NCBI RefSeq assembly: GCF_007859325.1
Contig: NZ_VOHK01000008.1
Coordinates: forward strand, 1 to 64,000
Length of the DNA stretch: 64,000 nt
Direction of reading: 5' to 3'
Origin: Luteimonas marina
GTDB taxonomy: Bacteria > Pseudomonadota > Gammaproteobacteria > Xanthomonadales > Xanthomonadaceae
The notes beneath the pieces are model-generated. The model did not search any database and was not told the DNA's origin. It saw nothing but the letters and a program-made list of their open reading frames with translations. Below are positions 30,992 to 39,262 of the stretch, one piece after another (the stretch's first letter is position 1; every line of letters begins with the position of its first letter). A program made the translations under genes and the position numbers.

Positions 30992-32092
30992 ATGAGCACA
31001 GACCCTTCCGCCGCCTTCCGCACCCTCCCGTCCGACCACCCGGTCCCCGCCGGCGAGCGCGACGCCATCCTCGCCAACCCGGGCTTCGGCCAGCACTTCA
31101 CCGACCACATGGCCGCGATCGACTGGACCGTCGACCAGGGCTGGCACGACGCGCGCGTACAGGCCTACGGCCCGCTGACCCTGTCGCCCGCCTCGGCGGT
31201 GCTGCACTACGGCCAGGAAATCTTCGAAGGCCTGAAGGCATTCCGCCACGCCGACGGTTCGGTCTGGAGCTTCCGCCCCGATGCCAACGGCGCGCGACTG
31301 CAGCGCTCCGCGCGGCGCCTCGCGTTGCCGGAACTGCCGGTGGACCTGTTCGTCGAATCGATCCGGCAACTGGTGCGCGCCGACGCGGCGTGGGTGCCGT
31401 CCGGCGGCGAATCCAGCCTCTACCTCCGTCCCTTCATGATCGCCAACGAGGATTTCCTCGGCGTGCGCCCGGCGCAGCGCGTGGCCTACTACGTCATCGC
31501 CAGCCCGGCCGGCGCCTACTTCAAGGGCGGGATCAAGCCGGTGTCGATCTGGCTGTCGCGCGACTACGCGCGCGCCGGTCGCGGCGGCACCGGCGCGGCC
31601 AAGTGCGGCGGCAACTACGCCGCCTCGCTGCTGCCGCAGAAGCAGGCCTACGACAACGGCTGCGCGCAGGTGCTGTTCCTCGACGCCGAGAGCGGTCGCC
31701 ACGTCGAGGAACTGGGCGGCATGAACGTGTTCCTGGTCGGGCGCGACGGCCGCGTGGCCACGCCGGAACTGTCCGGCAGCATCCTCGAAGGCATCACCCG
31801 CGCCAGCGTGATCCAGCTGCTGCGCGACCGCGGCCACGAAGTGGTCGAACGCCGCATCGACATCGCCGAATGGATCGACGGCGTGCGCTCGGGCGAGATC
31901 GCCGAAGTCTTCGCCTGCGGCACCGCGGCCAGCATCTCGCCCATCGGCGTGCTCAAGGGCCACGACTTCAGCGTCGGCAGCGCCGATGCCGGGGCGGGCG
32001 AAGTGACGATGGCGATCCGCAAGGACCTGACCGACATCCAGTACGGCCGCGCGCCCGACCGGCATGGCTGGCTGACGCGGCTGACGGCATAG
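30992..32092 (+). CDS. ilvE: Branched-chain amino acid aminotransferase
   Basis: A 366-residue PLP enzyme (fold type IV) that interconverts leucine, isoleucine and valine with their 2-oxoacids. The PLP lysine is Lys204 in [12 protein letters not shown]. Other family blocks are [44 protein letters not shown] and [13 protein letters not shown]. The length fits the long (type II, eukaryote-like/ilvE2) group, longer than E. coli IlvE (309). Placed directly after the bkd operon, it supplies that complex with substrate in branched-chain amino acid breakdown, though the enzyme also serves synthesis. Confidence 0.93.
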   Translation: MSTDPSAAFRTLPSDHPVPAGERDAILANPGFGQHFTDHMAAIDWTVDQGWHDARVQAYGPLTLSPASAVLHYGQEIFEGLKAFRHADGSVWSFRPDANGARLQRSARRLALPELPVDLFVESIRQLVRADAAWVPSGGESSLYLRPFMIANEDFLGVRPAQRVAYYVIASPAGAYFKGGIKPVSIWLSRDYARAGRGGTGAAKCGGNYAASLLPQKQAYDNGCAQVLFLDAESGRHVEELGGMNVFLVGRDGRVATPELSGSILEGITRASVIQLLRDRGHEVVERRIDIAEWIDGVRSGEIAEVFACGTAASISPIGVLKGHDFSVGSADAGAGEVTMAIRKDLTDIQYGRAPDRHGWLTRLTA

Positions 32093-32102
32093 AAAGAAGC
32101 AC

Positions 32103-32188
32103 TGTCATTTCGACCCCGGACTTGATCCGTGGGAGAAATCCCGGCCTTCAGTATCCAACGGGAGATCCCTCACTGCGTTCGGGATGAC
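32103..32188. repeat. Dispersed TGTCATTTCGA/GGGATGACA repeat pair
   Basis: The left arm TGTCATTTCGACC with its partner GGGAGAAATC (32103-32140), then the arm AGATCCCTCACTGCGTTCGG with GGATGACA (32163-32188), form an imperfect inverted pair of the same family as 30.8 and 37.2 kb. It lies between ilvE and the cyclophilin gene. Confidence 0.6.
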
Positions 32189-32251
32189 AAACCGGACTTT
32201 TCCAACCCGGCAACACCCCGCAGCTTCGCCCCACGCCCACCGGGAGCCCGC

Positions 32252-33184
32252 ATGACCCGCCAACGCCTCGCCCTCGCCGCCCTCGTTGCCGCCGCCCTCG
32301 CCCTGCCGCTCGCCGCCGCCGAGCCGGACGACCAGGCCAGGCCGCGCACCACGCAGGAGATACTCGACGCCTCGCAACCGTCCGACTGGCGCACGCCCGA
32401 TCCCGCCAACACGCTCTACATGGACCTGGAGGCGGGCCGCGTGGTGATCGAGCTGGCGCCCGCGTTCGCGCCCGAACACGTCGCCAATATCCGCACGCTG
32501 GCGACGGAAGGTTTCTGGAACGGCACCAGCCTCTATCGCTCCCACGACAACTTCGTGGTGCAGTTCGGCGATGCCGACGCCGATGACCCGGAGAAGGCCA
32601 GGTCCACCGGCAGCGCGAAGACGAAGCTGCCGGCCGAATTCGAGCGCAGCGCACGCGGCCTGCCGTTCCATGCCCTGCCCGATCGCGACGGCTGGGCGGC
32701 GCAGGTCGGTTTCGCCGAAGGTTTCCCCGCCGCGCGCGATGGTGCGCAGGGACAGGCGTGGATGGCGCACTGCTACGGCGCGCTCGGCGCGGGTCGCAAC
32801 CTGGAGGCCGACAGCAGCATCGGTGCCGAACTCTACGTCGTCACCGGCCAGTCGCCGCGCCAGCTCGACCGCAACATCACCGTGGTCGGCCGGGTCATCC
32901 GCGGCATGGACCTGCTCAGCGCAACCCCGCGCGGCCCCGAACCGATGGGCTTCTACGACGATCCCGCGCAGCGCACGCCGATCAAGGCCATCACCCTCGC
33001 CGCGGAGGTGCCGGAGGCCGAGCGCGAGCGCATCGAGGTGCTGCGCACCGACACGCCGACCTTCGACGCGATGGTCGAATCGCGCCGCAACCGCCGCGAC
33101 GACTTCTACAAGCGCCCGGCCGGCCACATCGACCTGTGCAACATCGCCATCCCGGTGCGTACGCCCGACGCCGCGAAACGCTGA
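32252..33184 (+). CDS. Cyclophilin-type peptidyl-prolyl isomerase, periplasmic
   Basis: A 310-residue exported proline isomerase. The signal peptide is residues 1-22 (ending PLAAAE). The cyclophilin domain begins at about 50 ([50 protein letters not shown]) and contains long insertions relative to E. coli PpiA, plus a C-terminal extension of about 50 residues. The Arg in [12 protein letters not shown] matches the catalytic Arg position. GGGAG precedes the ATG at 32252; earlier in-frame starts are repeat-derived. It probably assists envelope protein folding. Confidence 0.82.
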   Translation: MTRQRLALAALVAAALALPLAAAEPDDQARPRTTQEILDASQPSDWRTPDPANTLYMDLEAGRVVIELAPAFAPEHVANIRTLATEGFWNGTSLYRSHDNFVVQFGDADADDPEKARSTGSAKTKLPAEFERSARGLPFHALPDRDGWAAQVGFAEGFPAARDGAQGQAWMAHCYGALGAGRNLEADSSIGAELYVVTGQSPRQLDRNITVVGRVIRGMDLLSATPRGPEPMGFYDDPAQRTPIKAITLAAEVPEAERERIEVLRTDTPTFDAMVESRRNRRDDFYKRPAGHIDLCNIAIPVRTPDAAKR

Positions 33185-33266
33185 ACGCAACGCACGCAGG
33201 TTCGTCACGCGGCGTTTTCCTTTGCGCGCCCAGACTGCGGTTGCCCCCACCGCAGCCGAGGACACG

Positions 33267-33563
33267 ATGGCCCTGCTCCGCTTCCGCATCGCCGGCGACG
33301 ACGACCACGTCCGCGCGATCATCAACCTGCTGCAAAGCCTCGACGGCATCGAGCACGTCGAGGAGACCGACGACCTGATGCCGCACATGGACGACGCGGA
33401 CTCGAGTTCCGCCGGCCTGTCCGACGCCATCGGCGCGCAGACGCACGGGATCGAGGTGGAAGTGCCCAACCCGTCCACCGCACGCAAGGTACGCGAGGCG
33501 GTGGAGGCGCTGGCCTTCGACCTCGATGCGCTGGTGGAGATCGAGGAGGACGAGGCGGAATAG
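33267..33563 (+). CDS. Small acidic protein of unknown function
   Basis: A 98-residue, strongly acidic protein with no membrane segment. The N-terminus has a beta-alpha-beta look ([32 protein letters not shown]), followed by an acidic loop with [11 protein letters not shown] and a helical C-terminus ending EIEEDEAE. The layout resembles a small ferredoxin-like fold, but I do not recognise the family. The ATG at 33267 is the only start that excludes the overlapping cyclophilin frame. It lies 82 bp downstream of the cyclophilin gene on the same strand. Confidence 0.6.
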   Translation: MALLRFRIAGDDDHVRAIINLLQSLDGIEHVEETDDLMPHMDDADSSSAGLSDAIGAQTHGIEVEVPNPSTARKVREAVEALAFDLDALVEIEEDEAE

Positions 33564-33586
33564 GCGGTGTGTCCTGCCGCCATCTC

Positions 33587-33729
33587 AGGCCGTCATCCCT
33601 GCAGGCCGTAATCCCTACAGGCCGTCATCCCGGCGAAAGCCGGGATCCATTTTCACGACCAACCGTCTCCAGGCGCGATCCTGCTCCCTTGGTTAAGAGC
33701 CAAATAGATCCCGGCTTTCGCCGGGAGAC
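33587..33729. repeat. REP-type inverted hairpin pair (copy 5) with three tandem leader repeats
   Basis: A convergent pair of GAAA-loop hairpins (33624-33649 and 33705-33729; the right arm ends GGGAGAC instead of GGGATGAC). The left end is reiterated as three 16-bp units starting at 33587, 33603 and 33619 (AGGCCGTCATCCCTGC and close variants), the third running into the hairpin. Confidence 0.85.
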
Positions 33730-33743
33730 GGGTGATGGTCGAC

Positions 33744-34697
33744 TCAACCCGCCGCCGGCAGCGCGTCGATCAGTTCCACCATCCGCCTGCGCTGCGCCTC
33801 GTCCGGCAACCGCCCGCGCGCGGCGCCGAGGTTGTCGAGCATGTTGCGCGCCTTGCTGGTCGCGGGCGTGATGCAGGTCACCGCCGGGTGCGCGGCGACG
33901 AACTTCAGCAGGAACTGCGCCCAGGAATGCGCGTCGAACTCCGCCGCCCACTCCGGCAGCGGCCTGTCGCCGATCCGGCTCCACAGCCGCGTGCGCCCGA
34001 ACGGCAGGTAGACCAGCACGCCGATCCTGCGCGCCTGCGCCAGCGGCAGGATCGTCTCCTCGACGTCGCGGTTGTCGATCGCGTAGTCGACGCCGATGAA
34101 GTCCAGCGGCTCGTTCTCCATCGCCTCGATCAGCTGCGGATAGGCCGGCTTGCTGGTCGAGGTCACGCCGATGTAGCGCACCCGGCCTTCGGCCTTGAGT
34201 TCCTTCAGGATGCCGAGCTGGGTCGGGATGTCGGCCAGGTTGTGCACCTGGACCAGGTCGAGCCTGTCCTTGCCGAGATGCCGGAACGAGGCCTCGATCT
34301 GCTCGCGCGCCGCGGCCGGATCGGCCTTGTCGCCGCCGCGCGGCACGACGTTCACCTTGGTCGCCCAGAACACCTTGTCGGTGAGACCAAGTTCGCGCGC
34401 GAGATCGCCGGCCACCTCCTCCGACGCGCCATAGGACGGTGCGGTGTCGAACACCGTGCCGCCGCCGTCGACCAGCGCCTTGAGTACGTCGCGCAGCGCC
34501 GAGACATCCTCGCTGCGCGCCACCTGGGAGAACGTCGCCGAACTTCCCAGGCCCACCAGCGGCACCTGTTCCCCGCTGGAGGGAATGGCGCGGGTCAGCA
34601 GCGATGCCCCGTCGGCGGCGAACAGCCGGCCGGGCGGCAGCGCGGCCGCCATCGCGGCGGCCAGCGAGAACTTCAGGCAATCACGGCGCGTGGTCAT
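33744..34697 (-). CDS. Aldo/keto reductase, probable Tat export
   Basis: A 317-residue NADPH-dependent reductase of the AKR fold. The N-terminus MTTRRDCLKFSLAAAMAAA has a twin-arginine motif (RRDCLKF) and a hydrophobic core, so export of the folded enzyme with its cofactor is likely. Catalytic residues fit the family: FDTAPSYG (Asp, Tyr), WATKVN (Lys) and DLVQVHN (His). The substrate is unknown. A 363-bp gap upstream holds a palindrome and a dispersed inverted repeat. Confidence 0.8.
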   Translation of the reverse strand: MTTRRDCLKFSLAAAMAAALPPGRLFAADGASLLTRAIPSSGEQVPLVGLGSSATFSQVARSEDVSALRDVLKALVDGGGTVFDTAPSYGASEEVAGDLARELGLTDKVFWATKVNVVPRGGDKADPAAAREQIEASFRHLGKDRLDLVQVHNLADIPTQLGILKELKAEGRVRYIGVTSTSKPAYPQLIEAMENEPLDFIGVDYAIDNRDVEETILPLAQARRIGVLVYLPFGRTRLWSRIGDRPLPEWAAEFDAHSWAQFLLKFVAAHPAVTCITPATSKARNMLDNLGAARGRLPDEAQRRRMVELIDALPAAG

Positions 34698-34802
34698 GCG
34701 CGGTCTCCTTCGGGGACGGGACGGGCGTTCGCGGCGATGCGGCAGCCCCGAGTCTGGCCAATCCGGCGCACGAGTTCAAATCGCGGTGCTGCACACGGCA
34801 GA

Positions 34803-34818
34803 TGCATGCCTGCATGCA
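34803..34818. promoter_or_regulatory. Perfect palindrome upstream of the aldo/keto reductase
   Basis: TGCATGC-CT-GCATGCA, a perfect 7-bp dyad, lies 105 bp before the reductase start on the minus strand. It resembles a dimeric regulator site; the regulator is unknown. Confidence 0.35.
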
Positions 34819-34878
34819 CGCGCCATCGCCGGCAATCCGTTCACGCCGGCGGTCCGGCATCCCCAAGTCCTACGGAAT

Positions 34879-34960
34879 GTCATCCCGACCGAAGGGAAGG
34901 ATCTCGCTTCCATGGCCCCATGACCCCATCGACGAGATCCCTCCCTTCGGTCGGGATGAC
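34879..34960. repeat. GTCATCCCGACCGAAGGGA inverted repeat
   Basis: The left arm GTCATCCCGACCGAAGGG (from 34879) and the right arm CCCTTCGGTCGGGATGAC (to 34960) form a near-perfect inverted repeat of the same class as 37243-37313 with a changed stem. It fills part of the gap before the metallophosphoesterase. Confidence 0.8.
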
Positions 34961-35060
34961 ATCCGTTGGATCGGCACGGTGCCCCTGCAACCTTGGACGA
35001 ATGTCGCCCGCCCGGCCAAACCGACTAGCATGCACGGGGAAAGGAGACACGCCGCACGAC

Positions 35061-35801
35061 ATGCGCATCGCCCTGCTCGCCGACCTGCACGCCAACCGCG
35101 AAGCGACCGAGGCCTGCCTGGCCGCGCTCGAACGCGAGCGCTGCACGCACCACGTCTTCCTCGGCGATCTCATCGGCTACGGCGCCGACCCCGGCTGGGT
35201 GGTCGACACCGTGCGCGCGCAGGTCGAGCGCGGCGCGGTTGCCGTGCTCGGCAACCACGACCAGGCCGCGATCGAGGCGCCGTCCGAACGCATGGTGCCC
35301 GAGGCGCGCGCGGCGATCGCCTGGACGCAGGGACGGCTCGACGAAGCGCAGACCGCGTTCCTGCGCGCGCTGCCGCTGCAGGTCGAGGAAGACGATCGCC
35401 TGTACGTGCACGCCAATGCCTGGGCGCCGGCGGACTGGAGCTACGTCTCCGGCCGCGCCGCCGCCACCCGCAGCCTCGAGGCGACCGCGCAGCGCCTCAC
35501 CTTCTGCGGCCACGAGCACCGCCCCGCGCTGTACTACGCGCAACCCGGACCTGCCGGGCATTTCGAACCCGTGTCCGGCCAGCCGGTGCCCCTGCGCGGT
35601 TCGCGTCGCTGGCTGGCGATCCCGGGCGCCTGCGGCCAGCCGCGCGACGGCGATCCGGCGGCGGCCTGCGCGGTCTACGACAGCGACGATGGCAGCCTGA
35701 CCTTCCTGCGCGTGCCCTACGACCACGAGCGCGCCGCCGCGAAGATCGTCGCCGCCGGCCTGCCCGGAGCGTTCGCGCAACGCCTGCTGACAGGAGGCTG
35801 A
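35061..35801 (+). CDS. Metallophosphoesterase (YfcE/calcineurin-like)
   Basis: A 246-residue cytoplasmic phosphoesterase with a two-metal site: DLHAN (Asp8, His10), GDLIGYG, LGNHDQ, LYVHANAW and CGHEHRP are all in the expected order. The substrate is unknown; relatives act on phosphoproteins, phosphodiesters or diadenosine polyphosphates. The next gene, a protein kinase-stress fusion, starts after a single base, so the two are translationally linked, and this enzyme may reverse the kinase reaction (inference). Confidence 0.85.
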   Translation: MRIALLADLHANREATEACLAALERERCTHHVFLGDLIGYGADPGWVVDTVRAQVERGAVAVLGNHDQAAIEAPSERMVPEARAAIAWTQGRLDEAQTAFLRALPLQVEEDDRLYVHANAWAPADWSYVSGRAAATRSLEATAQRLTFCGHEHRPALYYAQPGPAGHFEPVSGQPVPLRGSRRWLAIPGACGQPRDGDPAAACAVYDSDDGSLTFLRVPYDHERAAAKIVAAGLPGAFAQRLLTGG

Positions 35802-35802
35802 G

Positions 35803-37314
35803 ATGGCCGGATCGCTGCAACCGGGACAAGGCATCGGCGGCTACACGCTGGTCGCGCCGCTGCACGAAGGCGGCATGGCCACGCTGTGGCAGGTCTCACA
35901 CCCGGCGCAGCAGTTCCCGCTGATAATGAAGCTGCCGCACCTGGGCTACGGCGAGGGCGTCGCCAAGCTGGTCGGCTTCGAGGTCGAGCGCATGCTGATG
36001 CCGACCCTGTCCGGCCCGCACGTGCCGCGCTACGTCGACACCGGCGAGGACGGCGACCAGCCGTGGCTGGTGATGGAACAGGTCGCGGGCGACACCGTGC
36101 GCACGCTGCTCGACAGCGCGCCGCTGCCGATCGATCGCGTTGCCGAGCTCGGCGCGATGGCCGCGATCGCGCTCGACGACCTGCACCGCCAGCATGTCGT
36201 GCACCTCGACATCAAGCCCAGCAACCTGATGCTGCATGTCGATCCCGCGGCCGGCGCCGAACGCATCGTGCTGATCGACTTCGGCCTGTCGCACCACGCA
36301 CAGCTGCCCGACCTGCTCTCCGAACAATTCCAGATCCCGCTCGGCACCGCGCCCTACATCTCGCCCGAGCAGGTGCTGGGCGTGCGCGACGACCCGCGCA
36401 GCGACCTGTTCGCGCTCGGCGTGACGCTGTACCACCTCGCCACCGGCGAGCGCCCGTTCGGCAATCCCGCCAGCCGCCGCGGCCTGCGCCGGCGGCTGTA
36501 CCAGGATCCCATACCGCCGCGCGCACTGCGGCCCGACATCCCGCGCTGGTTCCAGGAAATCGTGCTGCGCTGCCTCGAAGTCGACCCCGACGCGCGCCAT
36601 CCGAACGCCGCGCAGCTCGCCTTCGACCTGCAGCATCCCGAGCAGGTGCCGCTGAGCGAGCGCGCGGAGCGCGAGCGCCGCGACGGCACGGTTGCGGTCG
36701 CGAAACGCTGGTTCCGCTCACTCGGCGTCGAATCCGCACCCGTGGACGGCGGCCGCGGGACGCCGGCGAAGGACGCGCCGCTGGTGATGGTCGCACTCGA
36801 CGTCAAGCAGCAGGACCGCAACCTCGACGCCGCGCTCAACGACCTGGTGCAGCGCATCGTGCAGACCTCGCCGGGCGCGCGCCTGGCCTGCGTCACGGTG
36901 ATGCGCCTTGCCCGCATCGGCATGGACAGCAATCTCGACGAGACCGGCCGCAATCGTCACGTCAAGCGCCTGGTCGCGATGCGGCACTGGGCGCGCGCCC
37001 TGCAGTTGCCCGACCACCGCATCACCTTCCACGTGCTCGAATCGAGCGACGTCGCCGACGCGCTGGTGGCCTTCGCCCGCGACAACGGCATCGACCACGT
37101 GCTCATGGGCGCGCGCGGCGTCACCGGCGTGCGCCGGATGCTCGGCAGCGTATCCGCCCAGGTGGTCGCCGACGCAGACTGCACCGTGACCGTGGTCCGC
37201 GCGCCGCGGCGCGGCGGAGGCCCGGACGAGAGCGCATCCGCTGTCATCCCGAGCGCAGCGAGGGATCTTGCGTCCAATCGTCTGGAAGAAGATCCCTCGC
37301 TGCGCTCGGGATGA
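35803..37314 (+). CDS. Serine/threonine kinase fused to universal stress protein domain
   Basis: A 503-residue fusion. Residues 10-285 form a Hanks-type kinase: glycine-rich GGMATLW, the Lys in LIMKLPH, the catalytic loop HLDIKPSN (Asp136, Lys138; HLD in place of HRD), DFG at Asp159 and APYISPEQ. Residues about 320-475 form a UspA-type domain ending in the nucleotide-binding GARGVTGVRRMLGS. The last 23 residues (VIPSAARDL...DPSLRSG) are encoded by a dispersed intergenic repeat, so the native protein probably once ended near PDESASA. It has no transmembrane segment, unlike PknB-type kinases. It is coupled to the metallophosphoesterase upstream. Confidence 0.88.
   Translation: MAGSLQPGQGIGGYTLVAPLHEGGMATLWQVSHPAQQFPLIMKLPHLGYGEGVAKLVGFEVERMLMPTLSGPHVPRYVDTGEDGDQPWLVMEQVAGDTVRTLLDSAPLPIDRVAELGAMAAIALDDLHRQHVVHLDIKPSNLMLHVDPAAGAERIVLIDFGLSHHAQLPDLLSEQFQIPLGTAPYISPEQVLGVRDDPRSDLFALGVTLYHLATGERPFGNPASRRGLRRRLYQDPIPPRALRPDIPRWFQEIVLRCLEVDPDARHPNAAQLAFDLQHPEQVPLSERAERERRDGTVAVAKRWFRSLGVESAPVDGGRGTPAKDAPLVMVALDVKQQDRNLDAALNDLVQRIVQTSPGARLACVTVMRLARIGMDSNLDETGRNRHVKRLVAMRHWARALQLPDHRITFHVLESSDVADALVAFARDNGIDHVLMGARGVTGVRRMLGSVSAQVVADADCTVTVVRAPRRGGGPDESASAVIPSAARDLASNRLEEDPSLRSG
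37243..37313. repeat. GTCATCCCGAGCGCAGCGAGGGATC inverted repeat inside a gene end
   Basis: Left arm 37243-37267 and right arm to 37313 form a near-perfect inverted repeat with a 25-bp spacer. The whole element is translated as the C-terminus of the kinase-stress protein and supplies its stop codon (TGA of GGATGACA). Confidence 0.9.
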
Positions 37315-37454
37315 CAGGTCGGGATTTCGCGTTCCGGGATCGATCGCCGCGCCCACAGCCGCCGCCGTGGGCAAGTCGGCGATTTCCGGGGGAGCGCCGG
37401 CAGTCCCCAGCGCCATTCGCGACCGGGCGTGTTCCGGGATGGGCCAACACCCTA

Positions 37455-37497
37455 TTGACAAGCACTTCGGCCCCCAATAACTTAACTAATAAGTTAA
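37455..37497 (+). promoter_or_regulatory. Promoter and operator of the SdpR-type repressor gene
   Basis: TTGACA (37455-37460), a 17-bp spacer and TAACTT (37478-37483) form a plausible sigma-70 promoter. Over its -10 region lies the nested dyad TTAACT-AATA-AGTTAA (37482-37497), also readable as AACTTA-ACTAA-TAAGTT. The AT-rich block contrasts sharply with its surroundings. It is positioned for direct self-repression. Confidence 0.65.
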
Positions 37498-37511
37498 TTG
37501 ATTAATTCAAC

Positions 37512-37832
37512 ATGTCCGTCGACAAGGTCTTCGAAGCCCTCGCCTCCCGCCCCCGGCGCGAAATCCTCGCCTACCTCTCGGCGCAGGAGCTCACCGCGGG
37601 CGAGATCGCCAGCCGCTTCGCGATGAGCGCACCCGCGATCTCGCGCCACCTGTCCGTGCTCGAGACGGCCGGGCTGGTGGTCGGCGAGCGCCGCGGCCAG
37701 TTCGTGCACTACCGGCTCAAGGCCGACAACCTGGTCAACTCGCTGACCGGTTTCGCCTTCGAGATCTGCCCCACCGCCGGCCCGCTCAAGCGCGAATCGC
37801 GGCGGCTGGCGAAATCCACGTCCAGGCGCTGA
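37512..37832 (+). CDS. ArsR/SdpR-type autorepressor
   Basis: A 106-residue winged-helix repressor. The sequence MSVDKVFEALASRPRREILAYL, followed by GEIASRFAMSAPAISRHLSVLETAGLV (recognition helix) and GQFVHYRL, fits the SdpR branch of the ArsR family, which lacks metal-binding cysteines. No Shine-Dalgarno sequence is visible before the ATG; the leader is AT-rich. The dyad over the promoter fits self-repression. It is followed after ten bases by the DUF2867 gene, its likely operon partner. Confidence 0.85.
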   Translation: MSVDKVFEALASRPRREILAYLSAQELTAGEIASRFAMSAPAISRHLSVLETAGLVVGERRGQFVHYRLKADNLVNSLTGFAFEICPTAGPLKRESRRLAKSTSRR

Positions 37833-37842
37833 GGACACTGCC

Positions 37843-39249
37843 ATGCCCGCCCTGCTGCAGACGACACGCGGTTTCCCGATGGTCCGCATCCCGTCGCGCA
37901 GCGGCGGCCTGCCGGTCGAGGTCTGCCTGGTCGCGCAGCTCGGGCCCGGCGGCGGCAACCAGCTGTTCGCGAGCGCCGGCAGCCACCAGCGCGGGCACGC
38001 CTCGTTCGTCGATGCGCTGGACGAACCCTCGGCCAAGCTGTTCGGCGTCGACCTGTCGAAGTCGGACCGCACCTCGCTCTATTCCTTCGCCGTGGACGCG
38101 GGCGGGCATCCGTTCCATCGCCACGCCGGGCACCGCGTGTTCACCGCGATCGCCGGCAGCGGCGGCGCGCAGCTGCGCTTCTCGACCATCGACGATGCCG
38201 CGCTGCAGTCGGATCCGGGCGCCTTCATCGATTCGCTGCACGTGGTCGACGTGCCGCCGGACAGCCTGTTCGCGGTGCGCTTCGGCGGCGGCACCTGGCA
38301 CCAGTTCGCGCCGCGCCGGCCCGGCAGCCCGCATCCGGTGTTCTTCGCGCTGTCGTGCCATACCGACGAGCTGGGCGGCATCGACGACCCCGCACTGGCC
38401 GACACCATCCGCAACGACGGCGCCAGCATCCCGGCCCTGACCGAACTGCTGCCCGATCCGGTGCAGCGCCTGCTCGCGTCGAAGCCGTTCCATGCCTGGC
38501 GGGCCCGGACCACGACGCTGTCCCTGCATGCCGCCCCGGACACCTTCGCCCTGCGCGCCTGCGCGCGCATCCGCGAACGCGTCGGCCGGGTCAAGCGCAG
38601 GCTGGCCGAGGCCCGCCGCCCGGCCGGCTTCATCGGACGCAGCTTCCGCCATGCGGCGGTGCCGCTGCATGCGGTGCCGGCGGCTTCGCTGCTGTCGCGC
38701 CAGTTTGCCGACGACTTCCACCACGAGGACATGGTCGCGCTGACGCTGCCGCCCGACGGCGACGGCCGTGGCGCGGCTGAACTGCTCGCCGACGTCCTCG
38801 AAGGCTTCCTCGCCAACCGCCCGCAGGGCGTGTCCTGGCTGATGCGGCTGCGCAACGCGCTGGTGCGGCCCCTGCGGCTGCGTACCTCGCCGCTGGGCTG
38901 CCCGGTGTCATCGCTGCTGTCAAACGACCGCAGCCGCCTGTTCGCGGGCCGCCATCCGGTCCTCGCGCACGAAGTGTCGATCGACGGACGCCGCGCGGAA
39001 GTCCTGCTCGGCGCGGACGACCGCCATCTCGCGTTCCGCTCCTGCGTCGGCGTCGAGTTCGCGCCGGACGGCATCCGCATCACCCTCGGCACGCGCGTGC
39101 GCTGCCGCAATCCGTTTGGACGCGCCTACATGGGGCTCATCGACGGCGTCCACCGCCGCTACATCGCGCCGACGATGCTGGAGATGGCGGTCGCCCATGC
39201 GCTGCAGCAGGCGGAAGCGCCGTCGTTCGACGGCGCAGTGGCGGCCTGA
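37843..39249 (+). CDS. Cupin-like domain fused to DUF2867
   Basis: A 468-residue cytoplasmic protein of unknown function. Residues about 70-185 contain a possible cupin-like barrel with FHRHAGHRVF and GGTWHQFAPRRPG, giving histidines that could bind a metal. Residues about 270-455 match DUF2867: FHHEDMVALTLP, ANRPQGVSWLMRLRNALVRPL, HLAFRSCVGVEF and AYMGLIDGVHRRYIAPTML. DUF2867 proteins are normally about 160-200 residues, so this is a fusion. A GAGGA ribosome-binding site overlaps the repressor stop. Its control by the SdpR-type repressor is inferred. Confidence 0.65.
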   Translation: MPALLQTTRGFPMVRIPSRSGGLPVEVCLVAQLGPGGGNQLFASAGSHQRGHASFVDALDEPSAKLFGVDLSKSDRTSLYSFAVDAGGHPFHRHAGHRVFTAIAGSGGAQLRFSTIDDAALQSDPGAFIDSLHVVDVPPDSLFAVRFGGGTWHQFAPRRPGSPHPVFFALSCHTDELGGIDDPALADTIRNDGASIPALTELLPDPVQRLLASKPFHAWRARTTTLSLHAAPDTFALRACARIRERVGRVKRRLAEARRPAGFIGRSFRHAAVPLHAVPAASLLSRQFADDFHHEDMVALTLPPDGDGRGAAELLADVLEGFLANRPQGVSWLMRLRNALVRPLRLRTSPLGCPVSSLLSNDRSRLFAGRHPVLAHEVSIDGRRAEVLLGADDRHLAFRSCVGVEFAPDGIRITLGTRVRCRNPFGRAYMGLIDGVHRRYIAPTMLEMAVAHALQQAEAPSFDGAVAA

Positions 39250-39262
39250 CTGCGCGCGTCGC

